A DNA stretch of 64,000 nucleotides from Marsupella aquatica (Eukaryota > Marchantiophyta): contig OZ316893.1 of the NCBI GenBank assembly GCA_973895155.1, positions 14,942,001 to 15,006,000 of the forward strand, written 5' to 3'. The position numbers and the translations under genes were made by a program. The notes under the pieces were generated by a model, which saw nothing but the letters and a program-made list of their open reading frames with translations, was not told the origin of the DNA and ran no database searches. Position 1 is the stretch's first letter. Every line of letters starts with the position of its first letter. Below, in pieces: positions 21,992 through 34,455 of the stretch.

Positions 21992-24900
21992 AGTTATAAT
22001 GGAATTAGTGTGAATTAGTGAGAATAACACTAATTCATGAAAAGAGCCTGAGAATGCTTGCTCTAGAACTATTAGTGTGAGTAACACTACATATGGTCAA
22101 CAGTGTACAGTCCCGAATTCCATGGAATGTAGTCCTTTGCTTTTCATTATATCTCCAATTGACGCCAACGTTCATGTGATCGTAAGATCTTCTAGATTCT
22201 TGGTGCCCAATTTTAGTTGTGATTGCTGAATCAGCATTGATGAACACCCAATGTGTGAGTCTGTGATCCTTGCTATGTTGAATCGATAACAAGAGATGAT
22301 TTTCTGGAATCTAATCCTTTGCTCGTCAATAAAAGCTTCCCATACTTTGTTTTGTTTTGAAAGCACTTTTTAGACCCATATGAAACGTAGGCTGTTAGCA
22401 AAAGTAATGCCAGGATGAACTGGCAAGTTCATACTACTACTGTAGTTCCCATTCTAGTCATTTGATTTTGAAATTTTGTTTTTTCTGTAGCTGTTCTTTC
22501 TCAGGATTTGTCTCTCAATTTAGTCTTTGAAGTCTTCTGTAAATAGGTTTCTCACTAGTTGTTGGTTCTCAGGAGCTGATTCACAATTTCAGAGAGAGGA
22601 GACTCCATGTTTGCCAAAATGCTTGAATAGAATTTTGCAACCCGAATAGATGGACTGCAGCAAAATTTTGTTGTGCTTAGATAGTTTGTGTTCAAGAAAT
22701 GAGATAGTGGTGTTTGGGAATTTGTAGTTCTGAATTTTCAATGAAATTTGATGATGTTATGTTCATTGGAAAGATTTTGAAAGCCGTTGCAAATAAACAC
22801 CCCCCCCCCAAAAAAAAAAGAAAAAAAGAAAAAAGAAGAAGATCTTTTTGAATATCCAGGGAGATACTGAATGTCAACTAAAACAGTTTTTCTGAGACAC
22901 AAAGTTAGTGTGGACAGTGGCGGAGTGAATTTTTAGAAATTCATAACTCTCAATTTTTACTAAAACTATAGATATTTGACTGGTTGGACAATTAGTGAAG
23001 TTGTGCAAGGAGGGCCACACTAAACAGCCAATACATAAAGTGGAAGCCCATTATAAGGGTTTTCCACACTTACGGGTAAGGGCACTCCTTCCCCTTAAAA
23101 ATTATTGATAAGTGCAAGTCATGCTACTAAAGTAAAATTTGCATTTAGATAGGGGATCACCATTAGGGGAAGGATGTGCAATTCAGGAAGGAAGTAACAA
23201 CTCTAGACTAAAACAGGGCCCATTGGACAAGGAGTAAATTATGCAAATTCCTAGTATTTGCGCTAATAACGTAGTGCAAACTCTCATTAGGTGCACACTA
23301 GAGGCTTCTTCCCCGGGTGTGTGCACCTAGACTGAGATCAATTTAATTACTTATTTATTTGTGTGAACCTGTTCTTCTTACTGTACTTACAACGGTACAT
23401 TCTGCCCTGACTGTCAGATTTGTGGAATAATATTTGCAGGTGACTAACTTCCGATATAATTGGTTCACCTGGCGTCTAGAAAACAGTAGCCCACTTGCTC
23501 TACCAAAGGAGTGGTTGCTGTTTCAAAATAATAATTTTCACTGGCTAGACCTGAGATTATGACTTATGTGTATTCAATGACAGACGTATTTCATGACAAC
23601 TGTAGCTCTTGTTTGGTCACCTGCCACACTCACTTTCGTTCGAATGGAAGATGGGTTTAGTTAAGCAAATTAATGATAATACTTCAAAAGGTCAGTCTTG
23701 TTTCAGAAATAAGCCCTCGAAATGTGAGACACCATATCTCCAGGCCTCGAAATGTGAGATTGATTCACAACCAGCCTAAAACTCTCAATTTTGAAGGTGC
23801 TATGGGGAATTCATAGATTCTATTTTTAATTTATTTTTCTGTGTCATGTATTTTTATTTGACCAAGGGGCACCATTTGTATCATTTAGATTTTTAATTAA
23901 TTTCTGGACCCCTTTAAGTTTTGGTATCCTAGAATGTTTTGAACTTATTTCAAGTGTGTGAGAAAACCAATGACTTTAATTTTTACCACTTTAACAAAAG
24001 TTTCAAGTTTTCTCAAGAGTCAGAGAAATGAATCTCAAACACATTGTGTGTTAAGTTCATTTCATGACTTTATTTCCTAAGTTTATTGTTTTTATTAAAT
24101 TGAGTGTCATTAATCAGGCACATTGAATTAATGAGTGCACAGATCTTAGAAATTGTGCCATGAAACTTCCAGTGCATTATTGTAATGTCATGAGAAGGGG
24201 GAGGGGAGACGGGCGGGGTGAATGAAGGGCATTGCTCTTGTGCATTGTAAAACAAAGCCCAAGAACCTCTATCCTGAGTTTGAATGGACCCTCGGGGGGT
24301 TGACTAAAAAAAATCTTAGGAATTACGTGCGATCCAAAATATGTATTTTTGATAAAAATTAACTAAATTTTAAAAAATTGTAGGAGGCAAAAGAAGGTAT
24401 TATAAACTCATGTTTATAGAATATTCTCTAATATATACTTTTTATAAAATAAAATAGATTATTAATACTGAAAATAGAAAATATTCTTGGAATATTTTTT
24501 ATAAAATAGATCTATTTATATTAGGTTAATATCACACGTGGTACCCCAAAATATACACTTAGTTAACCCCCCAAGAATAGACCCTATAGACACTGGTGCT
24601 CATTCCATAAAAATGAGAAAATGATCAGAGAAGGCACGAGATGCAAAACATGTGCCGTGAGTAGTAACATACATGCTGTTTGGCAGCACAGGCAAAAGAA
24701 AAATACATACTTGAAAAAAAAGTATTTGAGTACAGCAGTGTTGCAAACATTTGGTGATATCCATCATGGGTGTAAGCAAGAAAATGACTCTAACTTGTTC
24801 ATGCATAATTGGAGATATGTGCTTGATGAAGCCCCAAAATGAAAAATGATAGGACATGGAGGGATCCAGATCATTAATTGACCTTGAAATAATCTCACGG

Positions 24901-25861
24901 GTCCCATCAAGGAAATACCTCTACAAAACTGTATCATTGTTATTAGTAAGAGTTCCTTTCAGAAAAAGACTTGAAAGGGCCCCTCCAGGGAAAGGAACCC
25001 CTCACCAGGCCCCCTCATTAGAAATGGACTCCTTGGGACCTGCAGCCCATGCACATTCCCTGCCACCTAGCCTCTTTCACCCCTCGTAGTTCCAGAGTAA
25101 ACCACTATAGTACCTTGTAGCCCTGTTGTCCTTCCAAGTCTATTTTAAAAGTTCTTTTTTCCCCTATTGTGGCCAATGCCACCTGGTACATTGAAGTTGA
25201 AGATTCTAACTGAATGTTTTTTGTATAATTGTTTTAGATGAATATTTTTACATGCAATCTAACTATATTTAAACCACACCTACAACTACAAGGGGCTTTG
25301 GGTTACCCAGAGTCCCCATAAACTCCACTATAGTGTGACCCCACCATCAGGAAGCGAGGCTGCGCCTCCCCTGAACCTTGCCTCTGCCGTCTGATCCAAT
25401 TTACTACTCAAAAACTAGATCTCAATGAGATCTATGTCTAAAAAAAACTGACAAAAAGGTTCAATAATTCAAGAGAAAATATGAAAAATCAAACGCGCAA
25501 TATGATTGGCCAAATTCGAAATTTGAATTTTGAGGAGAAGAGGAGATCTAAGTGTCTACCCTTATGATCTCTATCAATCTCATCTGTCCACCTTAGTGAT
25601 TGATCAATGACTCAAATGAAAGATCTTTATGAGATCTATGGATGGTTTTTTTTTTTTCATTTTGAAATTGGTTTGAAAAATAAAATCCAAGCCTTCCTGC
25701 CCGTAGATGTGGTCCCTTCGGTCAGATTCTGGAAAAGGGGGTACGTGGCTACCATAGGTGTGAAATAAACAGAAAACAAGACTCATTTTGACAAAAATGG
25801 TTCAGCCATTTTTAGTGGGGTTGCATAGTGAAATTTTGCACAATGGCTGATCCCTAAAGGA
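21992..25861. other. long AT-rich intergenic stretch, no gene seen
   Basis: Short frames only. 22603-22690 repeats 10857-10940. A C10-A-rich microsatellite lies at 22800-22840. CCTCGAAATGTGAGA is duplicated at about 23716 and 23745. 24350-24520 is very AT-rich. No domain, RNA gene or splice-linked exon set was recognised. Confidence 0.5.
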
Positions 25862-25882
25862 GGGGGGGGGGGGGGGGGGGGG
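25862..25882 (+). repeat. poly-G tract (21 G)
   Basis: Uninterrupted run of 21 G residues. Such tracts can form G-quadruplexes and are prone to length errors in sequencing. Confidence 0.9.
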
Positions 25883-27407
25883 AACAACTTTGAGACTCCC
25901 TTAGTACTGTAGTGTTACTATGGGTCAGAATATCCACTGGGAAAATTTAACCTGGGGGTTTGGTATGGGGTCACAACCCGCCCATGAGTTAGACCCAATT
26001 TTAAGTGCAGTGCCCTGACTGTACCATTACCCAATCCATGGCATTTGGGTGCAAAAAATCACTGGGGAAGGGATACCACTTAAGAAATATTTTGAAAACT
26101 CTTCAAAAACACCAGGTCACCAGGTGGGATTGACACACTATGGGACAAAAAGAAAAAGCTTTCAGAATAGTCTAGAAGTGAGACTACGGCTAAGGTTACT
26201 ATGTTGGTTGACTGGAAGTGTGAAATGGTTTAAGAGGTTAGGTGGCTGGGGTTGTGCATGGACTCAGCCCCAGCCCCCAGGGAGTCCATTTCAAAGGAAG
26301 GGGCCTCGGAAGGGTTCGTTTTTCCGTACTAATCCATTTGAATGTATGGCGGAAGCGTATGCATGATTGTGTACTATCATGATCTCGGTGGGGTAGCTAT
26401 GCCGTAGTCGTACAACATCAATAATTGCGAGACCTCGTCCAAATCTGTAAATGAGTATGTAATATGGGCTTTTCCAATACAATTGGCCAATCCACGAGGA
26501 GTTCACGTGATGGAGCAGTTATTTCTCACACTGTCATTGAGCCATTGGCTGAAACAATGTTGAAAAGTGTATCTGTCGAGGACAAACAAATCAACAATGC
26601 TCTTTATCTTTGATTCTCTCTCCCATTCTCATTATTAAAGCAGTATAGTTTCAGGGGTTTCAGGACTCTTGATGCTCGCGCATTCATGATTCTCAGGTAC
26701 AGTTTATCCATGATACAGCCTACAATGTAACGTCATGCAGAAACAAAACGAAAAGTATTGAAATCAAATACTTTGATGGACCACCATGCTTGGTAGGGTT
26801 TCCCTTGTTTTGGGTGAATCAAATCCACTTCTTATTATTCCACCAAAAGCGCTGCCCTAAGTTGTCAATCTACTTCAAAGTCAATACTACCAGTCGTTCC
26901 ATAGTGATTTAGTTTATGCTACAATATAATATGTATGAGCATACCCACTGCACCAAGCAATTCAAATGCTTTGCAATAGCGATTGGGCTACCAAATAGGC
27001 TGCTTTAACTCTGCTACAATAATCAATCTACTGCCATTCCAATGGTTTGCAAGTGCCGTGCATAATGTTGCAACTGGGGCTCAAGACTCTTCTTCTATGT
27101 ATGCGTGTTAAATATTTAGTCCAAAAGCCAAAAATGTTTTGTAAGACCCGTGCATAATGTTGCAATAGTCCAAAAAATGCCGTTCCTATATAAATCCTAA
27201 ACACTTCCCCGTTAACTTTCAGCTGAGTTCTAATGTACAAGTCCAGGACAGACCAATCTTTGCACCCTCACTGTCAATTTGAAAGGGGTTTTCCATGCGT
27301 TGCACCACAGAGAACAACTCAGGCACCATGAGCTACTCTTGGATGCTAGGTTTATCCATGGGACACAGCTGTTCTTGCAAAATGCCCCTTTAAGATGAGC
27401 GTAAAGC
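25883..27407. other. intergenic stretch, no gene seen
   Basis: Frames such as 26049-26366 (plus) have no recognisable domain. CCGTGCATAATGTTGCAA is duplicated at about 27056 and 27149. Otherwise nothing supported. Confidence 0.5.
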
Positions 27408-27595
27408 CATAAATCTCTCGTACTACAAGAAGTTGGCACCAAAGCATTTGAGGACCATTTTCTTTCCAAAAAGCTCTCGTGACAAAAAACTGACACCAAC
27501 GGGTTTAGTACCATTTTCCCCATAAATCTCTCGTCCCACAAAACGTTGCCACCAAAGCAAGCTGGGACCATTTTGTCCAGGCCTCTCACGGTCAA
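27408..27595. repeat. diverged ~62-bp tandem repeat, three units
   Basis: Units start near 27408, 27468 and 27532. Each has a (A/G)CTCTCGT block, then a (T/G)(T/A)(G/C)(C/A)CACCAA block, then a (G/T)(G/A)(G/T)ACCATTTT block. The minus-strand frame 27230-27595 is open across the units but looks like a by-product. Confidence 0.8.
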
Positions 27596-27601
27596 GACGG
27601 C

Positions 27602-27745
27602 TCTAACCGGTCGCTCTAATAACTGGTCCCTCTAACTGGTCGGCTTTAACCGGTCGCTCTAATAACTGGTCCCTCTAACTGGTCGGCTTTAACCGGTCGC
27701 TCTAACTGGTCGCTGTAACTGGGACACCGGTCGCTCTAACTGGTC
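27602..27745. repeat. GGTCGCTCTAA / TAACTGGTC tandem array (43-bp units) at the 3' end of the LRR gene
   Basis: Two full 43-bp units (starting AACCGGTCGC at 27605 and 27648) and partial copies from 27691 on are built from ~11-bp sub-motifs GGTCGCTCTAA and CTAACTGGTC. The array runs into the last codons and stop codon of the LRR gene on the other strand. Confidence 0.9.
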
Positions 27746-29136
27746 AGGGGGCAGCGTGCCAAGGGCGGGCCGCAGAGGGCAGGGTTGCCCTCAAAGGCGC
27801 TGGCGGGAAAGGAGGGCCAGGGGCCACCAGGAATGGGGCCGAAGAGTAGGTTGGCCGAGACGTTGGCCAGGACCAAGTTGTGGAGCGACGCCAGTTGGGG
27901 CGGGATGTAGCCAACGAGTTCGTTACTCTCGAGGAAAAGGAACTCGAGCTTCGAGTTGAAGACGAGAGTGTCGGGAATGTTGCTCGTGAGATTGTTGCGA
28001 CTCAAATCGAGAGATTGGAGCTCCCCGAGCTGGCCGATCGTCGGCGGGATCAATCCGGAGAGCGTGTTGTTGCTCAGATCGAGCTCCTCGATGTGGCTAC
28101 CCAACGGGAACACGGCGGGAATCCACCCCGACAAATGGTTGTCGTGGAGGAAGACTGAAGTCAGGGTCTGGATGCCGAGGAGCCCCACAGGAATAGATCC
28201 ATCGAGTGCGTTGGCGCTCAAATCCAAGAAGCGGAGATCTCGAAGGAGTGGAAGAGACACCGGAATTGACCCTTTGAAGCGGTTGTGTGATAGGTCGAGA
28301 TGGCGGAGGCTGGGCAGGAGGAAGAAGAGGTTGGGGAGAGGGTTGTCGTCGAATTGATTATGAGCTAAATCGAGAGAGGTCAGATTTGAGCGAAAGAGGA
28401 GTCCGATGCCTCCCGTGAAAGCGTTGGAGCTTAAGTCGAGGGTTCGTAATCGGCGGAAGGCCTGTGTCATGTAGAGCGGGAGTCCGCCGGTGAGCTCGTT
28501 GTTACTCAAACAGAGGTGCGTGAGCTTTTGTAATTGTGCGTACGTAACTGGGATGGTTCCCGTGAACGCGCAATTTACTAGCGATATGGAGTGAAGGTTG
28601 GAGAGAATACCCCAGGTGGACGGAAGGTCGGTTTTGAAGCGGACGGATGTGAGAGAGAGCGTTTCCAAGGCGCTCAATTGTGAGAGGGGAACTCCTGCCA
28701 CGCCACTGAAGTACGACGACAAGGAGAGGAACGAGGTATCCGATTCATGGCCTTGGATGCTCAGCTGCACTCCGGTGACTCTGCGCTGACCCGAAGACCA
28801 GGAGCATGTTATTCCTCTCCATGTGCAGCAATCTGTCAGGGGGTTCCATGATGAGAGTACATCCCTGGGATCTGTGAGCTGTGCTCGGAAGCTGAGGAGG
28901 GCCGTGGCGTCCCGGAAGACGCAGGAAGGAGGAATGTCCGGGTTTGTGATATTTGGAAGTTTAATGTCACGACTGTCAGGAATCCCCGGAATGGAAGGAA
29001 TTGGTATCTTGGGAAGTCCACCGATGCTGATGCTGTCTCCATTGACGGTCCGATTCCAGCTAGTGACACAGAGTATGAAAATGAGCGCGGGGAACACTCC
29101 TGTGGATTGTGTCCGTCCCTCCATTCCCACGGCCAT
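27736..29136 (-). CDS. secreted leucine-rich-repeat protein (PGIP/DRT100-like, no kinase)
   Basis: Single uninterrupted frame of 466 residues from an ATG at 29136. Residues 1-33 include a hydrophobic core (VFPALIFILCV) and look like a signal peptide. A Pro/Ile-rich linker (about 38-68) follows. The plant LRRNT cap at about 71-114 has the paired-cysteine hallmark (DCCTWRGITC). About ten LRRs of the plant type (LxxLxLSxNxLxGxIPxxL) fill the middle, and the end is the capping motif ALCGPPLARC. There is no transmembrane segment or kinase, so the product should be apoplastic or wall-bound, like polygalacturonase-inhibiting or DRT100-type proteins; its ligand cannot be read. Only a few residues follow the C-cap. 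The stop lies in a tandem repeat array, so it could also be a truncated receptor-like protein. Confidence 0.88.
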   Translation of the reverse strand: MAVGMEGRTQSTGVFPALIFILCVTSWNRTVNGDSISIGGLPKIPIPSIPGIPDSRDIKLPNITNPDIPPSCVFRDATALLSFRAQLTDPRDVLSSWNPLTDCCTWRGITCSWSSGQRRVTGVQLSIQGHESDTSFLSLSSYFSGVAGVPLSQLSALETLSLTSVRFKTDLPSTWGILSNLHSISLVNCAFTGTIPVTYAQLQKLTHLCLSNNELTGGLPLYMTQAFRRLRTLDLSSNAFTGGIGLLFRSNLTSLDLAHNQFDDNPLPNLFFLLPSLRHLDLSHNRFKGSIPVSLPLLRDLRFLDLSANALDGSIPVGLLGIQTLTSVFLHDNHLSGWIPAVFPLGSHIEELDLSNNTLSGLIPPTIGQLGELQSLDLSRNNLTSNIPDTLVFNSKLEFLFLESNELVGYIPPQLASLHNLVLANVSANLLFGPIPGGPWPSFPASAFEGNPALCGPPLARCPLTS

Positions 29137-29933
29137 CCAATTTGTCTTGACCTTAATTCAGAGCCTGCTTCGAAAGAAAATTAACAGAATAATTGAATTG
29201 AATGACCACATGGACCTTATTGTTCCATTGGAATAACTATGAGAAACGATACTGGAGAGCCTCTTGCCATTGTCCTCAGTCGTACTTAGCGTAGTGAGCC
29301 TCAGTGTCACAGAATGATTCCACCATCCGCTGCGAATTAGCTTTAAGCTCGATGTGCGTGGACTTCAGATGTTTTGAAGCTCTGAATCCGGTCCCCGTGC
29401 TTCCCAATTTACGCCGGACGGCAATTGTCGTCCTGTGCCTCCACCCAATGGAGAGCAACTTGTTCCTGGCGCTTCAATGAATCGGCAACCTGTGCACACA
29501 ATTATCACACAGAAATGAGTCCGTGGTGTGGATTGTCCAAGATACCGGTGACTTGCAAGTTGGGGTCTGACCTGCGAACACAATTACCACACAGGAACCC
29601 CTGGGTGTAAATAGACTTAATAAGGGTGCGCTGGACAAGCGGCATCTTCGTTTCTCTTCGCCTCAGCAGTGAAATCTACAAGAGTAGTCGGTTCCAAGTA
29701 CTTGTGTTTTCCCAATCTCCATCTCGATTCTGTACTGACTTCCAGCTGCAAACTGTCAAAAATGATTTGGTTCGCTGGCCGGAATGAGTTGTCAAAGATT
29801 ACTGTTCCCTTGGACAAAAACTATCCCCCAGTTAGAGAGAAATACTATTTCCATTTCCTACTGGGTGTAGCTAATATAACCAGATTGCGTTGTCAAGTGA
29901 TTGCCTCCCTGCACTAAAAATGCCCCCTACATT
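29137..29933. other. 5' flank of the LRR gene; no gene seen
   Basis: The promoter of the minus-strand LRR gene should lie here. I could not place a TATA box with confidence. A GTGCACACAATTATCACACAG-like block at about 29490-29512 recurs weakly at about 29574-29596 (CGAACACAATTACCACACAG). Confidence 0.45.
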
Positions 29934-30277
29934 CTGTTCCGCAGAGAATTTGCTTCCCGCAAATTCTAATTCGTTGACGTCCCAACGATGCAAATTGCTT
30001 CACCCTTATCTGTTCCGGCGAGAAACTTCTAGATCTAATTTGCTTACTTCTGAACGATGTGACTTGCTTTCCTCTGTCACCTTCACACTCATCTGTTCGG
30101 GAGGGAATTTACGCAGCCTAATTGATTGACCTCCAAACGATGCGAATTGGTGTCCTCTGTCCGCTTCACATTCACACAAATGATCTGTTCCGGAGAGAAA
30201 TAGCTTCCCAAAAGCCCTAGTTTGTTGACCTCCAAACGATGCGCATTGCTCCCCTGCGTCAGCTTCACACTCAGAGT
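29934..30277. repeat. diverged tandem repeat, four units of 76-93 bp
   Basis: Units begin with CTGTTC(C/G)G at 29934, 30010, 30093 and 30185. Each carries a (C/G)AGAGAA block, then CTAATT(T/C)G, TTGACCTCC-like, AACGATG(C/T)GA.TTG and CTTCACACTCA-like blocks. On the minus strand the frame 30006-30323 stays open through three units with a recurring ASFGGQ motif. No function is recognised. Confidence 0.8.
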
Positions 30278-31222
30278 ACCAATTAGTATGGACGTTGTAT
30301 AGTCTGCACCCATGCATTGTCATAAATACCTACCCCTCCCTCCCTTACACAATTTCTCAAACCGCCGCCACACTTCGTCAATAAATCAGCTCAGTGCTCT
30401 GCCGACATCATTAGAGAACACCTTCCTGGCCTCCTCACCTCTCGATCTCATCAGCAACTTTGCAAATCGTTCCCCCGTACCATAATAAAGCCCTCTCCCA
30501 CCGAACCTCGTACGGCATTGCCCATCCACTGCTACGAAAATTCCTTGTCCATCTCATCTCGTTCACACTCCACCGTCATGATGCGATTTCCACCACGACA
30601 AGAATGGTAAGTATGGGATTCCGCCAAAGTCGGTGACTACCGATCGTCTCTCGCTGTTGTCGTTACTGGATCGATCACTGGAGTCAGCGCAGCGAAGAAG
30701 AAGCTCTGCGTTGATTGTTGCACTCCTCTCAGCTTACCTTCCCTCCTCGGTTGGCAGTTCAAGGCTTTGTATGGCCCCGTAAACAAAACTCTGCATGCAC
30801 GATGAAGACCTGAGTGTGCACGATGAAGACCGTCCTGAGCAACGAGAGTACGAGACCTGAGCAGCATCCGCCATTATTGTGTCTCGCCCCGCAAAGGCGC
30901 AAAGGCGCAAATTGATGAGCGCAGCCATTGATCAAAAAGCATTGTGCAGGTCTGCAGGTCTGCAGGACTTCGTGTTTCATGAGCATAATGAAACTATGAA
31001 AGTGCGTGTTTGGTACTCCTGAAATGATGATGGTAAGTAAAGATCTGAGTGCAGCATTTCGCTCATAGCACGACAGTCTCTCTATAAGTGCACACTAGCA
31101 CTAAGAAGCATTCTGTGTGCACTTAACATGACTTTGCACTACGTGAAAAATGCAAACAGCATAAGATGTAGCATTTTATCAATAAACGAGCCCTATACCC
31201 GAGCTTTGCACGGTGCAATGAG
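30278..31222. other. intergenic stretch, no supported gene
   Basis: An ATG at 30578 is followed after ten codons by a good donor (GTAAGT at 30608), but no partner exon was found. GCACGATGAAGACC is duplicated at about 30798 and 30820. Several minus-strand frames overlap without motifs. Confidence 0.4.
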
Positions 31223-31358
31223 GGCTGGCCCACAGGGCAGGGGGGCTGAGAGGCAAGAGAGGCAAGTGGTAATCGAATCAAATGGATAGAGGCTGGCACA
31301 CAGGGCCGGGGGCTGAGAGGCAAGAGAGGGCAAGTGGTAATCGAATCAAATGGATACA
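31223..31358. repeat. 68-bp tandem duplication
   Basis: Units start at 31223 and 31291. Both carry GGCTGGC.CACAGGGC, CTGAGAGGCAAGAGAGG and CAAGTGGTAATCGAATCAAA. Confidence 0.95.
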
Positions 31359-32451
31359 AAAATCCTCTAAAATATCTAACGGCCAGATTTGATTCCCGCC
31401 AATTCTCTATTTCATAACGGGATCACTTATTATAGTTGTAGATGCACATTGGGCACTTAATGTGACTTTGCACCAGGTGATAAGTGCAGAAATGTGGAAT
31501 TGTGCATTTGTTGATAAGATGTGGCTCTTATCAATAATGCACAATGGGCCCTCTGTGAGTGAACACTGTTGTGAGTCCCAACCTAAATTGTACATCCCTG
31601 CCATGGACGTGATCCCCTATCCCATGTGTGCAGTGTTCACTCTATGTAAAAGTACCATGAGTTTGTCATAAGTGTAAGTCCATGGAATTGTGGGGTTACT
31701 GTTAAGTGTTTAATGCACCCTAAACGTTTGCACTTACATTGTTATCTTTTAGTGAAAAGGTTTTGGCCTCTTTGTACTCACAGAAAGTGCAAATGGCTGG
31801 AAAAAGGGAAGAATGGGATGCTTTACATTTATCCAGATGTTGCACTTATGGAGTGTGCATTTATACACACACGACTGTAAAGTATGCTAATGATCAAGCG
31901 TCATTGAGGCAGTTGGGCCTGGGATCAATAGGGCTGTAGCTTAAGCATGTTTGTGTAAGGTGTAGTAAAAATGCTCCAAATATTACAGTATGACATGTGA
32001 TCTCAATTCTGCCTTTTTCTCCCTCATCCTCATTTCTTACCGTAGACTATTATTGGTAAGTTGCTAGATCTTTTAATTATTTTGCGGACCCCTGTTATAT
32101 GCATGTTTTTTAATGCTTTTAAACCAGAACTGCCCATACATAAGGGGGAAGTGTCCAACACTTCTCCCTTTTCTACATACCACTCTTTTCTTTCCTAAGA
32201 TGCTAGTCTGCTCCATGATTTGGGGAGAACTTTACTCTTAATAGTGAAATTTGGGCCATACTGGTAACCCATAGCTCTTGAAAGGGCAGCTATGGTTCAA
32301 GGGAGATATTCCGCGTTTGATTTCATTTAAACCACACCTGCCCCTATAAACGGCTACAGGTAACCTGTAGCTCTCATTCTAAGGAGTAGAAGTTCAGAAA
32401 TGTGCTTTGAACTCCACAAAAGGTGCTGACTGCAAAACCTATTTTTGGCAA
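31359..32451. other. intergenic stretch with a diverged repeat
   Basis: 31446-31552 resembles 31110-31190 (GCACTTAA.(A/G)TGACTTTGCAC, TTATCAATAA, GGGCCC-like end). No coding frame is convincing. Confidence 0.45.
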
Positions 32452-32538
32452 GTACTCCACAAAACGTACTAGTGTTCCACCTTGTATGGTGAGTAGTGAG
32501 ACATGGAATGAGGCTTTTATAATGACAGGTGTGGTTTA
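32452..32538 (+). repeat. 87-bp inverted repeat, left arm
   Basis: Runs from GTACTCCACAAAA to GTGGTTTA. It is the approximate reverse complement of 34456-34542, with the same length and about 2 kb between the arms. Confidence 0.85.
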
Positions 32539-34455
32539 AGGTGAAGGGAGAAAGAGTTGAATGCATTCTGGGTTTTGTGACAGCCTCTACAGCTACGTTT
32601 GCCAATTTTGCTTGAACCATTGCAAATGCCATTCCTTCCTCCAAGGAGTCTGCAGCTCCCTTGCCGCGTCCTTGACAGATTTGGAATCACAAGCTTGCAA
32701 AGCTCTCACTTTGACTGATCCAATGTGGGGTCTGTTGTGCTCCTGGTTAGTCCCTCACCAATACGAAATACTTTAGGGAGTACATGAATTTTATCATGTG
32801 ACCAAGGTTGGGGTAGGGTGCCACTTTGACACTGGAAAGGCCCTCAAGCTGGTTTGAACAATTTGAAGTGCCTACTTGGAACCACACGTTCCAATTCCCC
32901 TCTTGTGACTGAGGCAGCCTACCTCCACTTGAGAATGCCTTTCTGTTGATCTACTGATTCACATTCCATTCCAGGGATTAAGATTACAATCCTATCCATC
33001 CATCCATAAATCCAAATTTCAAATCAATCAGCACCGCACAGGTATTGCATTCTTATACTCAGGGGTCTCATTTTTGCACAAATGACACATCAAGTAAGGC
33101 AAACCATATGGTAGTTTGATTAGTCCTAGAAAAACTTAATTATTTTGTGAAAGGTCATTACGATCTTTAAATCCAAATTTGACACATTAAAAGGTAGGAT
33201 TTAAAAACTAAACCTGGGATTATTCCAATAATCTTTCAAATTACTAAGGGTAAACAAATTAGATTTTTTTTCTTAAGTTTATGGGTGCACAAGACCTCAA
33301 AACATTGTAGGTGCTATGGGGGCTTCATATGGTAAGGCCCCCAAGTTCCTCTAGACTTCTCGAAAGGATATTCTATTTTTACAGTTGTACATAGGGCCCA
33401 TTTTGGAAGTGTCGGTCGATCAAGTCCTAGCAGTAATTCATGTAAGGTGTAAATACGAGATTCCACAAATTTTACATCGGCTCAAAATACTCATGCAACA
33501 AAATTACTAAATGCATCAGGGCATAACGGTGATAACTGTCCACCATAAAGCTCATTGGAATTGAATTGGAAAGAGCAAGCCCGGTAAAGAGCCCTCTTCA
33601 TCACGACTCAGTCTATCCGTCACACCTCTACTCAAAGCCCAACGCTGGCTCCCAGTCCCCCATTTCACCCAATCCAATCCACGCTGATGCAACTCAATCC
33701 AATATGCTTCAGTCCAATGTACTCTAATCCAATGCGGTTCGGGATCAATAGAAAGTCAATACATAACATTATGAACTGGAACTGCGATTATGCACATGAG
33801 AGCAGCACAGGAACTCCAATTACCTCTGCTTTGATTCCAGAATGCTTAGTGCAAGAGTCATGATGTCTCTCTGATCGTCTGTGGCCTTCAGCTTCGAAGC
33901 AATTCCTCTTCTTTGACATAAACCTTAAGACAGTTTGCTGGAATTGCTTTCCTCTGGACTAGTGCTCCCAATGTTCCTTCCTTTCGCCAATGACAACAGA
34001 AGGTGATTATATTCAGGAGCTCGACGGTTGACATAGATGATTCATATAACACACTGATATATAAGTGTGTACATTGTATCTTAATCAAATTTCGAAAATT
34101 TATGTAGTTAAGAAAGTAAAAAAATGGTCACAACTGGTTATTTTAATCCATTTGGTTTTTCAGGGTGTGATTTTTCAATTCTGTGAATCTGGTACGTTTC
34201 CTGGGTCTACCCGTTTTTGCTGGCCTAGTGGTGCAAGAAATTTTGCGACCTACTTCTCAAGGGGCTCCATGAATATCTTAACTATTAATAATGTTTTCTC
34301 TTTGTATTTGATGAATACATTATACTACAGAATCTTAGCAGCATGTGGTATGAGCATTTTATGACACAAGGAGCTGGTGGATGTGTTATGAGGGCTCCTG
34401 GTGAGACCGAAAGATAATAGTGGCCCTCTCAGATATAATGTTGAAGTTTGTTAAT
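32539..34455. other. intergenic stretch between inverted-repeat arms, no gene seen
   Basis: About 1.9 kb without a recognisable coding frame. ATCCAATCCA-type short repeats occur at 33660-33740. Confidence 0.45.

Noticed and set aside
27756-28357. Plus-strand open frames (27756-27959, 27880-28158, 27956-28357) opposite the LRR gene
   Set aside because: They are antisense shadows created by the regular LRR codon pattern.
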